Origin: a virus
Length of the DNA stretch: 21,291 bases
Direction: 5' to 3' (one strand)
Virus record (IMG/VR): IMGVR_UViG_3300044998_001408
Coordinates: 1-21,291 of that record
The notes beneath the pieces are model-generated. The model saw nothing but the letters and a program-made list of their open reading frames with translations. It made no database searches and was not told where the DNA came from. The translations under genes were made by a program, and so were the position numbers. Positions 20,884 through 21,291 of this stretch are shown here, piece by piece. Positions within the stretch are counted from its first letter, which is position 1; each line of letters starts with the position of its first letter.

Positions 20884-21291
20884 TCAATCATTTTCAGCGG
20901 GAGAATCCCCGCTGTCCTGTGCAAGCTGTGTTAGGCGTAGACGGACGGCTCTCTGCAATAATTCAAGCCCGTAATCTTCTAGCCAATCAGTCATGCTATC
21001 GTAACCATTGCCGCCGAAATATTCATCGGCTTTCATTTGCCTTGCGGCTTCGGCTAAATCTTCGCCACCAAGTAGCGGGAAATCCAGCGTAGTTCCATAC
21101 TCGCCAGGCTCAAACTTTTCTTCTGGCACAAAATCAAATTCGGCGGCACTCTCTGGTGTATGCAAATGCAACGACACAATCAAACCAGTATCGCAATATT
21201 CACAACCGCGATAGATTTCAACCACCATGACATTGCCGCCAATCTCAACAATCTTATACGGGCGTGTCTCGCCACAACCACATTCACCCAT
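20884..21291 (-). CDS. Cys-rich acidic protein at the window edge
   Basis: A 135-residue frame whose ATG is the last three bases of the window, so the true start and ribosome site cannot be judged and the gene may extend further. C4, C6, C30 and C33 (CGC ... CEYC) form a plausible zinc site around beta strands (KIVEIGGNVMVVEIYRGCEYCDTG). The rest is acidic, with helices near the end (WLEDYGLELLQRAVRLRLTQLAQ). No family recognised. It lies 450 nt upstream of P1 and probably belongs to a different transcription unit from the late genes. Confidence 0.65.
   Translation of the reverse strand: MGECGCGETRPYKIVEIGGNVMVVEIYRGCEYCDTGLIVSLHLHTPESAAEFDFVPEEKFEPGEYGTTLDFPLLGGEDLAEAARQMKADEYFGGNGYDSMTDWLEDYGLELLQRAVRLRLTQLAQDSGDSPAEND

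Noticed and set aside
1-21291. tRNA genes, attachment sites, integrase
   Set aside because: I found no cloverleaf, no paired direct repeats and no recombinase, so prophage or free-phage status cannot be decided here.

Overview
This 21.3 kb window is the late (virion-building) half of a siphovirus-type tailed phage or prophage. Every gene I can support lies on the minus strand, so transcription runs from right to left, and almost all junctions are overlaps or gaps under 16 nt, as in one long operon. The host cannot be read directly. The window is GC-rich, and its non-coding part is dominated by two families of short palindromic dispersed repeats of a kind I associate with Chloroflexota (Anaerolineae-like) genomes. 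That host guess is an inference.

In transcription order: a small Cys-rich protein at the right edge (20884-21291); a control region (20066-20883) with a possible 45-codon ORF, a perfect consensus promoter, a hairpin, a second near-consensus promoter and a strong intrinsic terminator; a lysis-like group (holin-like, SH3b protein, small membrane protein; 18983-20065); packaging (terminase small and large subunits); head (portal, Mu-F-like minor head protein, protease with a nested scaffold, DUF2190 decoration protein, major capsid protein); neck (connector, stopper, HK97-gp10-like, tail terminator, a C2H2 zinc-finger protein, a small beta-rich protein); tail tube; tail-assembly chaperone G and its -1 frameshift product GT; tape measure; hub; zinc-ribbon protein; a fibre with an H-type-lectin-like end; and an 818-residue tail-tip protein carrying a seven-repeat beta-propeller.

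Together these genes make a capsid (terminase packages DNA through the portal; protease and scaffold mature the shell; the DUF2190 protein cements it), join it to a non-contractile tail whose length is set by the tape measure, and equip the tip with carbohydrate- or protein-binding domains.

The most interesting points are: (1) thirteen palindromic GC-rich elements, all in the same orientation relative to transcription, which with one second-family repeat fill every gap over 30 nt between late genes and are also inserted in frame inside several genes; (2) an A AAA AAC slippery site in exactly the right phase for lambda-like G/GT frameshifting; (3) a scaffold start with its own Shine-Dalgarno sequence inside the protease gene; (4) two tandem promoter-hairpin units ahead of the late operon, the last ending in a strong terminator with no visible promoter after it, which suggests antitermination or a small RNA; (5) the seven-bladed propeller.
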